From Streptomyces musisoli (GTDB lineage: Bacteria; Actinomycetota; Actinomycetes; Streptomycetales; Streptomycetaceae), in the NCBI RefSeq assembly GCF_016741855.1, contig NZ_JAERRH010000009.1:62001-126000 (forward strand): DNA of 64,000 bases. The letters are read 5' to 3'. Below the pieces are notes generated by a model that was given only the letters and a program-made list of their open reading frames with translations, was not told the origin of the DNA and made no database searches. The position numbers were made by a program, and so were the translations under genes. Below are positions 52,845-61,571 of the stretch, piece by piece (position 1 is the first letter of the stretch; every line of letters begins with the position of its first letter).

Positions 52845-53417
52845 CTAGCGCGACCGGTCCTGGACCGCCTCGATGTGCTCGGCCACCGCCACCACGATGA
52901 CCCGCGTGTCGGGGACCGTGGCCCGCCAGCGGTGCCGGACCCCGCCGGTCAGGTAGAGGGTGTCGCCGCGGCCGAGGCGGTAGGCGCGCCCCTCGGCCTC
53001 TATCTCCACCGCGCCGTCGGCGACGTACATCAGCTCGTCGTTGCGGTGCTGGAACTCACGGCCGGCGTCGTGGTCGCCGGTGTACTCGGAGGCGTGCAGC
53101 TGGTGGTGGCCGCGCACCAGGGAGCGGGTGCGCGGGTCGAAGCCGCCCTCGGCGCCGGGCTCGGCGCGGACGACGTCCACGCTGGCGGCCGGGTCGGCGG
53201 CGGCGAGGAGTTCGACGGCCGTGGTGCGCAGGGCGTCGGCCAGCTTCTCCAGGGACGTACGGCTCGGGCGGGCCCGGTCGTTCTCGACCTGGCTGAGGAA
53301 GGGCACGGAGAGGCCGCTGCGCTCGGCCACGACGGCGAGGGTCAGTTCCAGCGCACGGCGGCGCCGCCGGACGGCCGCGCCCACCCGTACGGGCTGCTGC
53401 TCTTTGTGGTCGCCCAT
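52845..53417 (-). CDS. XRE-family regulator with cupin domain
   Basis: A 190-residue protein: HTH at ~18-70 (LELTLAVVAERSGLSVPFLS, then QVENDRARPSRTSLEKLADA) and a cupin_2 domain (HRNDELMYVADGAVEIEAEG, YRLGRGDTLYLTGGVRHRW). Such regulators sense a small ligand in the cupin and often control amine, amino acid or antibiotic-response genes. ATG at 53417 behind ggag. The metal-receptor gene follows 26 bp later on the same strand. The interval 53418-53724 holds no gene that I can support. Confidence 0.9.
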   Translation of the reverse strand: MGDHKEQQPVRVGAAVRRRRRALELTLAVVAERSGLSVPFLSQVENDRARPSRTSLEKLADALRTTAVELLAAADPAASVDVVRAEPGAEGGFDPRTRSLVRGHHQLHASEYTGDHDAGREFQHRNDELMYVADGAVEIEAEGRAYRLGRGDTLYLTGGVRHRWRATVPDTRVIVVAVAEHIEAVQDRSR

Positions 53418-53724
53418 CGCTCCGGCTCCCTCCCTCGCTCGTCGTGCCGACACCCGGGTGCCCGCCCGCGGGCATCCCTCTTCTGATGACTTCTCTGCAC
53501 CCTACGCATGTTCGGCAAACCGTTTCACGTGCCTGTCACATCCCCGACTTGTCCCTGCTCTCCCACCCTCACTGTTCGCGCCAGTGTCCCGGGGCCGATC
53601 AGCGCCCGGGGAGGGGGTCCCCCGGCAGGATGAACGTGCCGATCAGCCGGGTGTGGAGCCCCTGCTCAGGCCACTGTTCGTCACGTAGGGTGATTGGCCT
53701 GATCTGTGCCGTGAGGGAACGCCG

Positions 53725-53776
53725 CGGGGGCGGGCGGCGCCGGACGCGGGTCGGCGTCCGGCGGCACCCGCCCCCG
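53725..53776 (-). terminator. Large bipartite hairpin terminator behind the betaine/proline transporter
   Basis: Outer arms cgggggcggg (53725-53734) and cccgcccccg (53767-53776) enclose inner arms GCCGGACGC (53739-53747) and GCGTCCGGC (53754-53762). It lies 23 bp after the permease/binding-protein stop. Confidence 0.85.
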
Positions 53777-53798
53777 GGAGGCGGTCGGGGTCGTCAGG

Positions 53799-55613
53799 TC
53801 ACCCGGCCGCCCGGCTCCGGGCGTCGTCCTTGGCCACGGGCGCCCACTTGTCGACCAGGCCGGGGTGCTGTCGCAGCCAGGTGCGCACGGCGTCCTGCTC
53901 CCCGCCCTTGCCGGACTTCTGGATCTGCGCCTCCAGGCCCGTCAGCTGCTCCTCGGTCATCGAGAAGTCCTTCAGCCACCGGCCGACCTGCGGATTGTCG
54001 GCGGCGAAGCCCTTGCGGGCGAGGGTGTGCACGCCGTCGCCCTTGCCCCAGGCGCCCCTGGGGTCCTTGAGCTTCTTCAGGCCGTAGTCGCTGTACGCCC
54101 AGTGCGGCGACCACAGGGTGACGACGACCGGCTGCTTGCGGCCGTAGGCGCGCTTCAGCTCGGCGAGCATGGCCGGCGTGGAGCCGTCGACCACCTCGTA
54201 CGTGCCGTCCAGGCCGTACTCCTTCAGCACCTTGTCCTTCAGCAGGCCCATCATGCCCGCGCTGGGCTCGATGCCGATGATCTTCCCGTGGAACTCGGAG
54301 GCGTGGTCCTTCAGGTCCTCCAGGGAGTTCACGTCCTTCACATAGGACGGAACGGTCAGCTCCAGGGAGGTGGGGCCGTACCACTTGCCGAGGTCGTCCA
54401 GCTGCTCGCCGTACTTCGCCCAGTACTCCGCGTGGGTGGTGGGCAGCCAGGAGTCCGTCTCGAAGTCCAGCTGGCCGGTGGCGAGGCCGGTGTAGAGCGG
54501 TCCGGCCGCGTACTGGCTCGTGGTCACCTTGAAGCCGCGCTCCTGGAGGATCTCCTTCCACAGGAAGGTGGAGGCGATGCCCTCGTCCCAGGGGATGTAG
54601 CCGATCCGGATCTCCTTGCCCTTGCCGACGTCCGTGCCGGAGGCCTCGGAGGTGCCGGCGGAGGGGCCGAAGACGCCGAGTCCGGCCGCGACGAGGGCGA
54701 GGACGACGGCACCGGCCAGGGCGACGGCCGGGCGCGGACGGTACGACCACGCGCGCGTGCGGCTCTGCGCGGCGGCCCTGCGGCCCAGCGGGGAGAGCCG
54801 GGTGCCGAGCGCGCCGGTGACGCGGTCCAGGTAGATGGCGAGGACGACGATGCCGACGCCCGCCTCGAAGCCGTAGCCGATGTCGACCTGGCCGATGGCC
54901 TGGTTCACGGCGCCGCCGAGGCCGCCGGTGCCGACCATGCCGGCGATGACGACCATCGACAGGCCCAGCATGATCACCTGGTTGACGCCGGCCATGATGG
55001 TCGGCAGGGCGAGCGGCAGCTGGACGCGCCACAGGACGTTGCGCGGGGTGGTGCCGAACGCCTCGGCGGCCTCGACCAGTTCGGCGTCGACCTGGCGGAT
55101 CCCCAGCTCGGTCATGCGGACGCCGGGGGCGAGCGCGAAGATCAGGGTGGCGACGACACCGGGGGCGGTGCCGAGGCCGAAGAACAGCATGGCCGGGATC
55201 AGCAGGACCATCGACGGCATCGTCTGGAGCAGGTCCAGGACGGGCCGTACGACCGCGCTGACCGTCTGGGAGCGGGCCGCCCAGATGCCCAGCGGGATCG
55301 CGATCACCAGCGCCAGCACCGTCGCCACGAGGACCAGGGCGAGCGTGGACATGGCCTGGTCCCACAGGGCGAGCGAGTCCACGAGGGCGAACCCGGCGAA
55401 GGCGAGGACGCCGGCGAGCAGTCCGCGCAGCCACCAGGCGGCGACGGCGAGGATGCCCGCCATCAGCAGCGGCTCGGGCGCGGCGAGGACGGAGTCGATG
55501 CCGTCGTACATGCCCTCCATGACCGCCTTGATGGCGTCGAAGAGCCAGGAGAGGTGGTCGACCAGCCAGTCGACGCCGGAGTCGACCCAGTCGCCGAGGT
55601 GGATCCTAGGCAC
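53799..55613 (-). CDS. Glycine betaine/proline ABC importer: permease fused to substrate-binding domain (ProW-ProX)
   Basis: A 604-residue fusion. Residues ~1-290 are a ProW-type permease with about six or seven helices and the EAA loop ELVEAAEAFGTTPRNVLWRV. After one further membrane helix (~308-328) comes an OpuAC/ProX binding domain on the outer face (EIRIGYIPWDEGIASTFLWK, LEL-type TSLELTVPSYV, VVTLWSPHWAYSDYGLKKL). Aromatic residues of the W/Y type suit a quaternary ammonium ligand. GTG start overlaps the proV stop by 8 bp. Role: osmoprotectant uptake. Confidence 0.93.
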   Translation of the reverse strand: MPRIHLGDWVDSGVDWLVDHLSWLFDAIKAVMEGMYDGIDSVLAAPEPLLMAGILAVAAWWLRGLLAGVLAFAGFALVDSLALWDQAMSTLALVLVATVLALVIAIPLGIWAARSQTVSAVVRPVLDLLQTMPSMVLLIPAMLFFGLGTAPGVVATLIFALAPGVRMTELGIRQVDAELVEAAEAFGTTPRNVLWRVQLPLALPTIMAGVNQVIMLGLSMVVIAGMVGTGGLGGAVNQAIGQVDIGYGFEAGVGIVVLAIYLDRVTGALGTRLSPLGRRAAAQSRTRAWSYRPRPAVALAGAVVLALVAAGLGVFGPSAGTSEASGTDVGKGKEIRIGYIPWDEGIASTFLWKEILQERGFKVTTSQYAAGPLYTGLATGQLDFETDSWLPTTHAEYWAKYGEQLDDLGKWYGPTSLELTVPSYVKDVNSLEDLKDHASEFHGKIIGIEPSAGMMGLLKDKVLKEYGLDGTYEVVDGSTPAMLAELKRAYGRKQPVVVTLWSPHWAYSDYGLKKLKDPRGAWGKGDGVHTLARKGFAADNPQVGRWLKDFSMTEEQLTGLEAQIQKSGKGGEQDAVRTWLRQHPGLVDKWAPVAKDDARSRAAG

Positions 55614-56682
55614 GGCCGATCACCTTTCCCTCCGGGTTGTCGCAGGGCACGGGGCCTGCCGTCTCGTCGCCGAGGAAGCCGACCAGCCGCTGCCTGGGCA
55701 CGACACCGACGACGCGGTTCGCCTCGTCCACGACCGAGACGCGGTGCGACAGCCGGGCACTGATCGCGCACAGTTCGGTGAACGGCGTCCGAGGGGTCGC
55801 GGTCTCGCAGTCGCACAGCGGGGCGTCGCCGGTGACCGAGGTGTCCATGAGGGCGCCCGCCGTCAGCACGCGGGAACGGTCGACGTCCTGGATGAAGGAG
55901 GCCACGTAGTCGTTCTCCGGGCGCAGCAGGATGTCCTCGGCGGTGCCGGTCTGGACGACGCGTCCGTCGCGCATGACGGCGATGCGGTCGCCGAGCCGCA
56001 TGGCCTCGTTGAGGTCGTGGGTGATGAAGACGATGGTCTTCTTCAGCGTCTTCTGGAGTTCCAGCAGCTGGTCCTGCATGTCGCGGCGGATCAGGGGGTC
56101 CAGCGCGCTGAAGGACTCGTCCATGAGGAGCAGGTCGGCGTCGGTGGCGAGGGCGCGGGCGAGGCCCACGCGCTGCTGCATGCCGCCGGACAGCTCGTCG
56201 GGCCAGGACTTCTCCCAGCCGGCCAGGCCGCACAGGGCGAGCGCCTCGTCGGCGCGGCGCGCGCGCTCGGCGCGGGGCACGCCCTGCACTTCCAGGCCGT
56301 AGGCGGCGTTGTCGCGGACACTGCGGTGCGGGAACAGCGCGAAGTGCTGGAAGACCATGCTGATCCGCTGCGAGCGCAGCTCGCGCAGGGCCCGGTCGGA
56401 GAGGGCGGTCAGGTCCTGGCCGTCGAAGCGCACACGGCCCGCGGTCGGCTCCAGCAGACCGTTGAGCATGCGCAGCAGGGTGGACTTGCCGGAGCCCGAG
56501 AGCCCCATGACGACGAAGATCTCGCCGGCCTCCACGCGCAGGGAGGCGTCGATCACGGCGGCCGTCGTGCCGTCGGCGCGCAGTTCCTCCCGGTCGGCGC
56601 CCTCCCGCAGGCGTTCCACTGCTGCGTCCGGTCGTCTGCCGAACACCTTGAACAGGTGCTCCGCCTCAAGTCTGGGATGCAC
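55606..56682 (-). CDS. proV: Glycine betaine/proline ABC transporter ATPase
   Basis: A 358-residue ATPase. Walker A VVMGLSGSGKSTLLRML, signature ELSGGMQQRVGLARAL, Walker B LLLMDESFSALDPL, H-loop FITHDLNEAM, and a C-terminal CBS-type region (RTPFTELCAISARLSHRVSV). ProV/OpuAA CBS domains sense ionic strength or c-di-AMP in other bacteria. The GTG at 56682 has gagagg 5 bases before it; that ribosome site is paired in a predicted hairpin (56689-56723). First gene of the operon. Confidence 0.95.
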   Translation of the reverse strand: MHPRLEAEHLFKVFGRRPDAAVERLREGADREELRADGTTAAVIDASLRVEAGEIFVVMGLSGSGKSTLLRMLNGLLEPTAGRVRFDGQDLTALSDRALRELRSQRISMVFQHFALFPHRSVRDNAAYGLEVQGVPRAERARRADEALALCGLAGWEKSWPDELSGGMQQRVGLARALATDADLLLMDESFSALDPLIRRDMQDQLLELQKTLKKTIVFITHDLNEAMRLGDRIAVMRDGRVVQTGTAEDILLRPENDYVASFIQDVDRSRVLTAGALMDTSVTGDAPLCDCETATPRTPFTELCAISARLSHRVSVVDEANRVVGVVPRQRLVGFLGDETAGPVPCDNPEGKVIGRA

Positions 56683-56688
56683 GCGTAC

Positions 56689-56723
56689 CTCTCGTCTCGG
56701 GGACAGGGACAGGAGACGAAGAG
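56689..56723 (-). promoter_or_regulatory. Ribosome-site-sequestering hairpin in the proV leader
   Basis: On the minus strand CTCTTCGTCTC (56723-56713) pairs with GAGACGAGAG (56698-56689) with a single bulge, around a 14-base loop. The second arm contains most of the proV ribosome site GAGAGG. A second G+C-rich stem-loop zone lies upstream (about 56735-56790). This looks like a translational switch, but it matches no riboswitch class that I could confirm. Confidence 0.55.
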
Positions 56724-56884
56724 TCGCCGACGGCTGGAAAGAGCAACCACCCTCGCTCCGGGGCGGCGCCTCCCCGGGTAAAGCGGGGGCAAACCCACAA
56801 GTGGCCGGGCTCACGGGGATGCGCAGCACGCAACGCGTTCCGGGGCGGACGGCCGCTGTCGGTGCCGTACGGCATGATGCGAGC

Positions 56885-57805
56885 GTGACCGGACGACTGA
56901 TGCTCCTCGACACCGCCTCGCTGTACTTCCGCGCCTATTTCGGCGTCCCGGACTCCGTGAAGGCGCCGGACGGCACTCCCGTCAACGCGGTTCGCGGCCT
57001 GCTCGACTTCATCGACCGGCTGGTCCGTGACCACCGGCCGGACCGGCTGGTGGCCTGCATGGACGCCGACTGGCGTCCGCAGTGGCGGGTGGACCTCATC
57101 CCCACCTACAAGGCCCACCGGGTCGCCGAGGAGCACGAGGGCGCACCTGACGAGGAGGAGGTGCCGGACACCCTCGCCCCGCAGGTGCCGGTCATCGAGG
57201 AGGTGCTGGACGCGATCGGCATCGCCCGCGTCGGCGTCGCGGGGTACGAGGCGGACGACGTGATCGGCACGTTCACCGGCCGGGCCGAGGGGCCGGTCGA
57301 CATCGTCACCGGCGACCGCGACCTGTATCAGCTGGTGGACGACGAGCGCGGGATCCGCGTGCTGTATCCGCTGAAGGGCGTCGGCACGCTCCAGCTGACC
57401 GACGAGGCGGTGCTGCGCGAGAAGTATGGCGTCGACGGACGCGGGTACGCGGATCTGGCGCTGCTGCGCGGCGACCCGAGCGACGGCCTGCCGGGCGTGG
57501 CCGGCATCGGCGAGAAGACGGCCGCCAAGCTGCTCGCCGAGTTCGGCGACCTGGCCGGGATCATGGCGGCGGTCGACGACCCGCGGGCGAAGCTCACGCC
57601 GTCGCAGCGCAAGCGGCTCACCGAGGCCCGGCCGTATGTCGCGGTCGCGCCGAAGGTGGTGCGGGTGGCGGGCGACGTGCCGCTGCCGGACGTCGACACC
57701 GTCCTGCCGCACGCCCCGCGCGACCCGGCGGCCGTGCGGGAGCTGGCGCACCGGTGGGGGCTGGGCGGCTCGCTGGAGCGGCTGCTGGCCACGCTGACGC
57801 ACTGA
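56885..57805 (+). CDS. 5'-3' exonuclease (Pol I N-domain-like, FEN family)
   Basis: A 306-residue protein like the 5' nuclease domain of DNA polymerase I: GRLMLLDTASLYFRAYFG, DADWRPQWR with YKAHR, the acidic GYEADDVIGTFTG and VDIVTGDRDLYQLV clusters, and the helix-hairpin-helix SDGLPGVAGIGEKTAAKLL. It lacks a polymerase domain, so it is a stand-alone flap or RNA-primer nuclease. GTG start with no strong ribosome site. Divergent from proV. Confidence 0.92.
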   Translation: MTGRLMLLDTASLYFRAYFGVPDSVKAPDGTPVNAVRGLLDFIDRLVRDHRPDRLVACMDADWRPQWRVDLIPTYKAHRVAEEHEGAPDEEEVPDTLAPQVPVIEEVLDAIGIARVGVAGYEADDVIGTFTGRAEGPVDIVTGDRDLYQLVDDERGIRVLYPLKGVGTLQLTDEAVLREKYGVDGRGYADLALLRGDPSDGLPGVAGIGEKTAAKLLAEFGDLAGIMAAVDDPRAKLTPSQRKRLTEARPYVAVAPKVVRVAGDVPLPDVDTVLPHAPRDPAAVRELAHRWGLGGSLERLLATLTH

Positions 57806-57866
57806 CCCCGGCCCGGAGTGGAACGTTCCGGCAAAACGCTCTCACCGAGCTCTCAGGAAAGCGGTG

Positions 57867-57902
57867 TTGAATCGGCCGAGGTGCTAACTTAGGTAAACCT
57901 AA
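57867..57902 (+). promoter_or_regulatory. Promoter with iron box (DmdR/IdeR type) before the siderophore-interacting protein
   Basis: A -35 TTGAAT (57867-57872) and a -10 TAGGTA (57890-57895) are 17 bp apart. Over the -10 lies TTAGGTAAACCTAA (57889-57902), and the 19-bp window 57884-57902 fits the known TTAGGTTAGGCTAACCTAA box at 14 positions. Iron-loaded DmdR1/IdeR should repress this promoter. Confidence 0.85.
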
Positions 57903-57923
57903 CCAAGTCTGCAGGAGGCCGTG

Positions 57924-58775
57924 ATGGCAGAGCGCCCGGGACGAAAGCCGCGCAAGCCCCATACCGCCCAAGTGGTTCGCACCGAGCGGCTGACGCCGCA
58001 CATGCAGCGGGTGGTGCTCGGTGGTGAGGGGCTGGCCCACTTCGCCGCGGACACCTGCACCGACCACTATGTGAAGCTGCTGTTCGGCGCCCCGGGCGTC
58101 ACCTACCCGGAGCCCTTCGACCTGGAGCGGATCCGCGCCGAGTTCCCGCGTGAGCAGTGGCCGGTGACCCGGACCTACACCGTGCGCGACTGGAACCCCG
58201 AACAGCACGAGCTGACCTTGGACTTCGTGATCCACGGCGACGAGGGGCTGGCCGGCCCCTGGGCCCTGCGGGCGCGGCCCGGCGAGACCGTGCGCTTCAT
58301 GGGCCCCGGCGGGGCGTACGCGCCCGACCCGCAGGCGGACTGGCATCTGCTCGCCGGTGACGAGAGCGCGCTGCCCGCCATCGCCCGCGCCCTGGAGGCC
58401 CTGCCCCCCGGCGCCCGTGCGCACGCCTTCGTCGAGGTGTCCGGCCCCGAGGAGGAGCAGAAGATCGGCACCGAGGTGCAGGTCGTCTGGCTGCACCGCG
58501 GGGAGCGGCCGGTCGGCGAGGCTTTGCTGGAGGCCGTCCGCGCGCTGGAGTTCCCGGACGGCCGGATGCACGCCTTCGTGCACGGCGAGGCGGGCTTCGT
58601 GAAGGAGCTGCGCCGGCTGCTGCGGGTGGAGCGGGAGGTCCCGCGCGAGGACCTGTCGATCTCCGGCTACTGGCGTCTCGGCCACAACGAGGACGGCTGG
58701 CAGGCGTCCAAGCGGGAGTGGAACGCCCGGATCGAGGCCGAGCAGGAGAGCGACCCGGCGGCGGCCGCCGCCTGA
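57924..58775 (+). CDS. Siderophore-interacting protein (ViuB-like ferric reductase)
   Basis: A 283-residue SIP-family flavoprotein. FAD domain: VVRTERLTPHMQRVVLGGEG and the WPVTRTYTVRDW motif; NAD(P)H part: LLAGDESALPAIARALEALP and AFVHGEAGFVKELRR, ending with the SIP signature SISGYWRLGHNEDGW. It releases iron from imported ferric siderophores by reduction in the cytosol. ATG with gcaggagg ribosome site, behind an iron box. No siderophore synthesis or uptake gene is adjacent. Confidence 0.95.
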   Translation: MAERPGRKPRKPHTAQVVRTERLTPHMQRVVLGGEGLAHFAADTCTDHYVKLLFGAPGVTYPEPFDLERIRAEFPREQWPVTRTYTVRDWNPEQHELTLDFVIHGDEGLAGPWALRARPGETVRFMGPGGAYAPDPQADWHLLAGDESALPAIARALEALPPGARAHAFVEVSGPEEEQKIGTEVQVVWLHRGERPVGEALLEAVRALEFPDGRMHAFVHGEAGFVKELRRLLRVEREVPREDLSISGYWRLGHNEDGWQASKREWNARIEAEQESDPAAAAA

Positions 58776-58833
58776 CCGGCCCGCCGTCGGCGGTGAGGGT
58801 CGGCTGCGGGACAGGGCGAGGGTGCCGGGCGAC

Positions 58834-58853
58834 GGGCTGGGCTGGGCTGGGCT
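58834..58853. repeat. Pentanucleotide microsatellite (GGGCT)4
   Basis: Four exact copies of GGGCT between the siderophore-interacting protein and the pseudouridine synthase genes. The rest of 58776-58956 contains only a TANNNT -10 (TACCCT, 58943-58948) 8 bases before the next start. Confidence 0.8.
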
Positions 58854-58956
58854 GGTGGGATACGGCATGATCCGCATCCTGCCGGGTGCGTGACCGGCCG
58901 GCCCGCCCCTTTTCGCCGGTCACCGGGGTGACCGCACCCCCGTACCCTTGACCCCG

Positions 58957-59919
58957 ATGAGACGCCGTACCCCGCCCCCGCCCGCCCCGCTCCCCCAACG
59001 TGACGGGGTGGACCCCGTACGGGTGCGGCTGCCCGTGGGCGGGCCGTGGGCCACCGTGCGCGAGCATCTGGTGGAGCGGCTCACGGGGGCCGGTCCCGGG
59101 ATGATCGAGTCGATGTTCGACGAGGGGCTGGTGGTCGGGGCCGACGGGCGGGCCGTGGCGCCGGACGCGCCGTTCCGGCCGGGGATGTTCGTGTGGTTCC
59201 ACCGCGAACTGCCCGCCGAGGTGCCGGTGCCGTTCCCGGTGGAGGTGGTGTACCGGGACGAGCACATCGTGGTGGCCGACAAGCCGCACTTCCTGGCCAC
59301 GACCCCGCGCGGCACACATGTCGCCCAGACCGCACTGGCCCGGCTCCGGCACGAGCTGGACATCCCCGCACTGACGGCGGCCCACCGCCTGGACCGGCTC
59401 ACCGCCGGACTGGTGCTGTTCACGGTGCGGCCCGAGGAGCGCGGCGCGTACCAGACGCTGTTCCGGGACCGGCGGGTGCGCAAGGAGTACGAGGCGGTCG
59501 CGCCGTACGACCCTGCGCTCGCCCTGCCCAGGACCGTGCGGAGCAGGATCGTGAAGGAACGCGGGGTGCAGGCCGCCCGCGAGGTCGAGGGCGAGCCGAA
59601 CGCCGAGACCCGCGTCGAGCTGGCGGAGCACCGGTCCGGCCTCGGCCGGTACCGGCTCCTCCCGGCGACCGGGCAGACCCACCAGCTGCGGGTCCATCTG
59701 ACCTCGCTGGGCGTGCCCATCCTCGGCGATCCGCTGTATCCCGAGGTGACCGACCCGGTGCCGGCCGGCGACTTCCGGCGCCCGCTGCAACTGCTCGCGC
59801 GGCGCCTGGAGTTCACCGACCCGGTCACCGGCGCGGACCATTCGTTCCGCAGCGGACGCCGGCTGCGGGCCTGGACGTCCTACGCCGACTGGGCCGGTCC
59901 CGAGGGACCGCACGACTGA
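58957..59919 (+). CDS. RluA-family pseudouridine synthase
   Basis: A 320-residue protein with the RluA catalytic motif AAHRLDRLTAGLVLFT (catalytic Asp in HRLDR), VVYRDEHIVVADKPHFL and RLLPATGQTHQLRVHL. An S4-like N-terminal part precedes it. It converts uridine to pseudouridine in rRNA or tRNA. The TACCCT -10 ends 8 bases before the ATG, so the transcript is probably leaderless. It converges with the P450 gene across 41-bp repeats. Confidence 0.92.
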   Translation: MRRRTPPPPAPLPQRDGVDPVRVRLPVGGPWATVREHLVERLTGAGPGMIESMFDEGLVVGADGRAVAPDAPFRPGMFVWFHRELPAEVPVPFPVEVVYRDEHIVVADKPHFLATTPRGTHVAQTALARLRHELDIPALTAAHRLDRLTAGLVLFTVRPEERGAYQTLFRDRRVRKEYEAVAPYDPALALPRTVRSRIVKERGVQAAREVEGEPNAETRVELAEHRSGLGRYRLLPATGQTHQLRVHLTSLGVPILGDPLYPEVTDPVPAGDFRRPLQLLARRLEFTDPVTGADHSFRSGRRLRAWTSYADWAGPEGPHD

Positions 59920-59940
59920 CGCCCGGCCCCGCCGGGACGC

Positions 59941-60071
59941 AGGCACCGGCCACCCGCGGGTCGCCACGCCACCAGCGCACCAGGCACCGGCCACCCGCCG
60001 GTCGCCACGCCACCAGCGCAGCAGGCGCCGGCCACCCGTCAGTCGCCTCGCCACCAGCGCAGCAGGCGCCG
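59941..60071. repeat. 41-bp tandem repeat (3 units and a partial) spanning the 3' end of the P450 gene
   Basis: Units 59941-59981, 59982-60022 and 60023-60063, plus 8 bp of a fourth, each begin agg-c-ccggccaccc and end in gccaccagcgca-type sequence. The third unit and the partial cover the stop codon (60039) and last codons of the P450 gene (LLRWWRGD), so the end of that gene has been copied downstream two times. Confidence 0.88.
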
Positions 60072-61529
60072 CCACAGGCCGCGTGGCCGGGACGGGAGCG
60101 GGGCCGGCGGGGCCGTGGCCGCGGCGGGAGCCGGGCGGGGGGCCGCCGCCTGCGGTTCGACGGCCGGGGCGGCATCGCCGCCGAGGGTGCCGACCTGCCA
60201 GGTGGAGCGCTGCGGCACAACGGGCATGGCCCGCGGCGGCAGATCGACGTCCTGCTGCGGCTTCGGTTCGAAGCGCACCGGCAGCGCCACCAGGTGCCGG
60301 GAGGCGATGGACGACCGCCAGCGCAGGTCCTCCTCGGCACAGTCGAGCTGGATGTCGGACAGCCGTGTCAGCAGCGCGTCGACGCCGACGTCGGCGATGG
60401 CGCGGCCGATGTCCTGGCCGGGGCACTCGTGCGGGCCGCCGCCGAAGGCGAGGTGCGAGCGGTTGCCCTGCATGTTCGCGGACAGGTCGGGCCGCACCCG
60501 TGGGTCGACGTTGCCCGGGGCGGGCGCGAAGAGCAGCCCGTCGCCCTTGCGGATGCGCCGGCCGCCCAGCTCGGTGTCCTGCTTGGCGAAGTAGCCGAAG
60601 ACCGTGCTGAACGGCGGCTCGTCCCACAGGGACTGCTCGATCGCCTCCGGCACGGTCATCTGGCCGCCGTTGAGCTGGGCGCGGAAGCCCGGCTCGGTGA
60701 GGACCATGCGCAGCGCGTTGGCGAGGAGGTTCGCGGTGGCCTCGTAGGCCGCGAAGAGGACGAGCCGCAGGTGTTCGCGGACCTCGTCGTCGGTGAGTCC
60801 GGCCGGGTGGCCGACGAGGTGACTGGTGAAGTCGTCCTCGGGCCGGGCGCGCCGGCGGGTGGTGAGCCGGCTGAGCGCGTCCATGACGTAGGTGTGGCTC
60901 TGGATGGCGGTCTCGGTGCCCTTGAGGGCGTCCCGCGCGGCCTGCACCATCCGGTCGTTGTACTCCTCGGGCATGCCGAGGATCTCGCACATCACGGCCA
61001 TCGGCAGGTGCTCGGCGAACTGGGAGACCAGGTCGGCCCGGCCCCGCTCGCAGAACCCGTTGACCAGGCCCTGGGTGTAGCGGCCGATGTGGCGGCGGAC
61101 GCTGCGGTGGTCGATGGTGGCCATGGCCGCGGTGACCGCGGCGCGCAGCCGCTGGTGCTCGTCGCCCTCGGCGTGGGAGCAGATCGGCTGCCAGGCGATG
61201 TGCGGCATGAGGGGGTGGTCGGGTTTGACCATGCCTTCCTTCAGCGGGGTCCAGATCCGGCTGTCCCGCGTGTACTGCGAGGGGCTGCGCACCAGCTGGA
61301 GGTTCTCGGCGTGCCCGAGCACCACCCACATCGGTACGTCGTCGTGCAGGAGTACGGGGGCCACGGTGCCGTGCTGCTCGCGCAGGCGGTCGTAGAGGCC
61401 GCCGAGGTCCTCGGTGTCGGGGCCGTAGAGCCGGTGCACCGCGCCGGGGCCGAGGCCGTGCGCGGGGCAGCCCGGCGGCGGGCCGGGCATGGGGTCTGTG
61501 CCGGTCAGGGATGAGGATTCAGACGTCAC
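60039..61529 (-). CDS. rarE: Conservon-associated cytochrome P450 lacking the EXXR motif (RarE/CYP157-like)
   Basis: A 496-residue P450. Haem-binding loop HLAFGGGPHECPGQDIGR with the ligand cysteine; I-helix AAYEATANLLANAL. At the K-helix, where EXXR is expected, it reads AIEQSLWDEPP, i.e. no arginine, the feature known for CYP157 members. A ~90-residue Pro/Ala-rich tail ending RRLLRWWRGD follows the P450 fold. GTG start behind ggagcgat. Last gene of the rarABCDE-type operon, 42 bp after rarD. Catalytic activity is uncertain. Confidence 0.9.
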   Translation of the reverse strand: MTSESSSLTGTDPMPGPPPGCPAHGLGPGAVHRLYGPDTEDLGGLYDRLREQHGTVAPVLLHDDVPMWVVLGHAENLQLVRSPSQYTRDSRIWTPLKEGMVKPDHPLMPHIAWQPICSHAEGDEHQRLRAAVTAAMATIDHRSVRRHIGRYTQGLVNGFCERGRADLVSQFAEHLPMAVMCEILGMPEEYNDRMVQAARDALKGTETAIQSHTYVMDALSRLTTRRRARPEDDFTSHLVGHPAGLTDDEVREHLRLVLFAAYEATANLLANALRMVLTEPGFRAQLNGGQMTVPEAIEQSLWDEPPFSTVFGYFAKQDTELGGRRIRKGDGLLFAPAPGNVDPRVRPDLSANMQGNRSHLAFGGGPHECPGQDIGRAIADVGVDALLTRLSDIQLDCAEEDLRWRSSIASRHLVALPVRFEPKPQQDVDLPPRAMPVVPQRSTWQVGTLGGDAAPAVEPQAAAPRPAPAAATAPPAPLPSRPRGLWRRLLRWWRGD

Positions 61530-61571
61530 GGGATCGCTCCGGAACGGATGGTGTGGGGGCGTGTCGACAGG

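Noticed and set aside
53454..53724. Small genes in the gap between the XRE-cupin gene and the betaine transporter terminator
   Set aside because: Open frames exist, but none has a ribosome site, codon bias or recognisable domain.
56683..56884. c-di-AMP (ydaO) riboswitch in the proV leader
   Set aside because: The conserved ydaO core segments could not be located; only a generic ribosome-site hairpin is supported.
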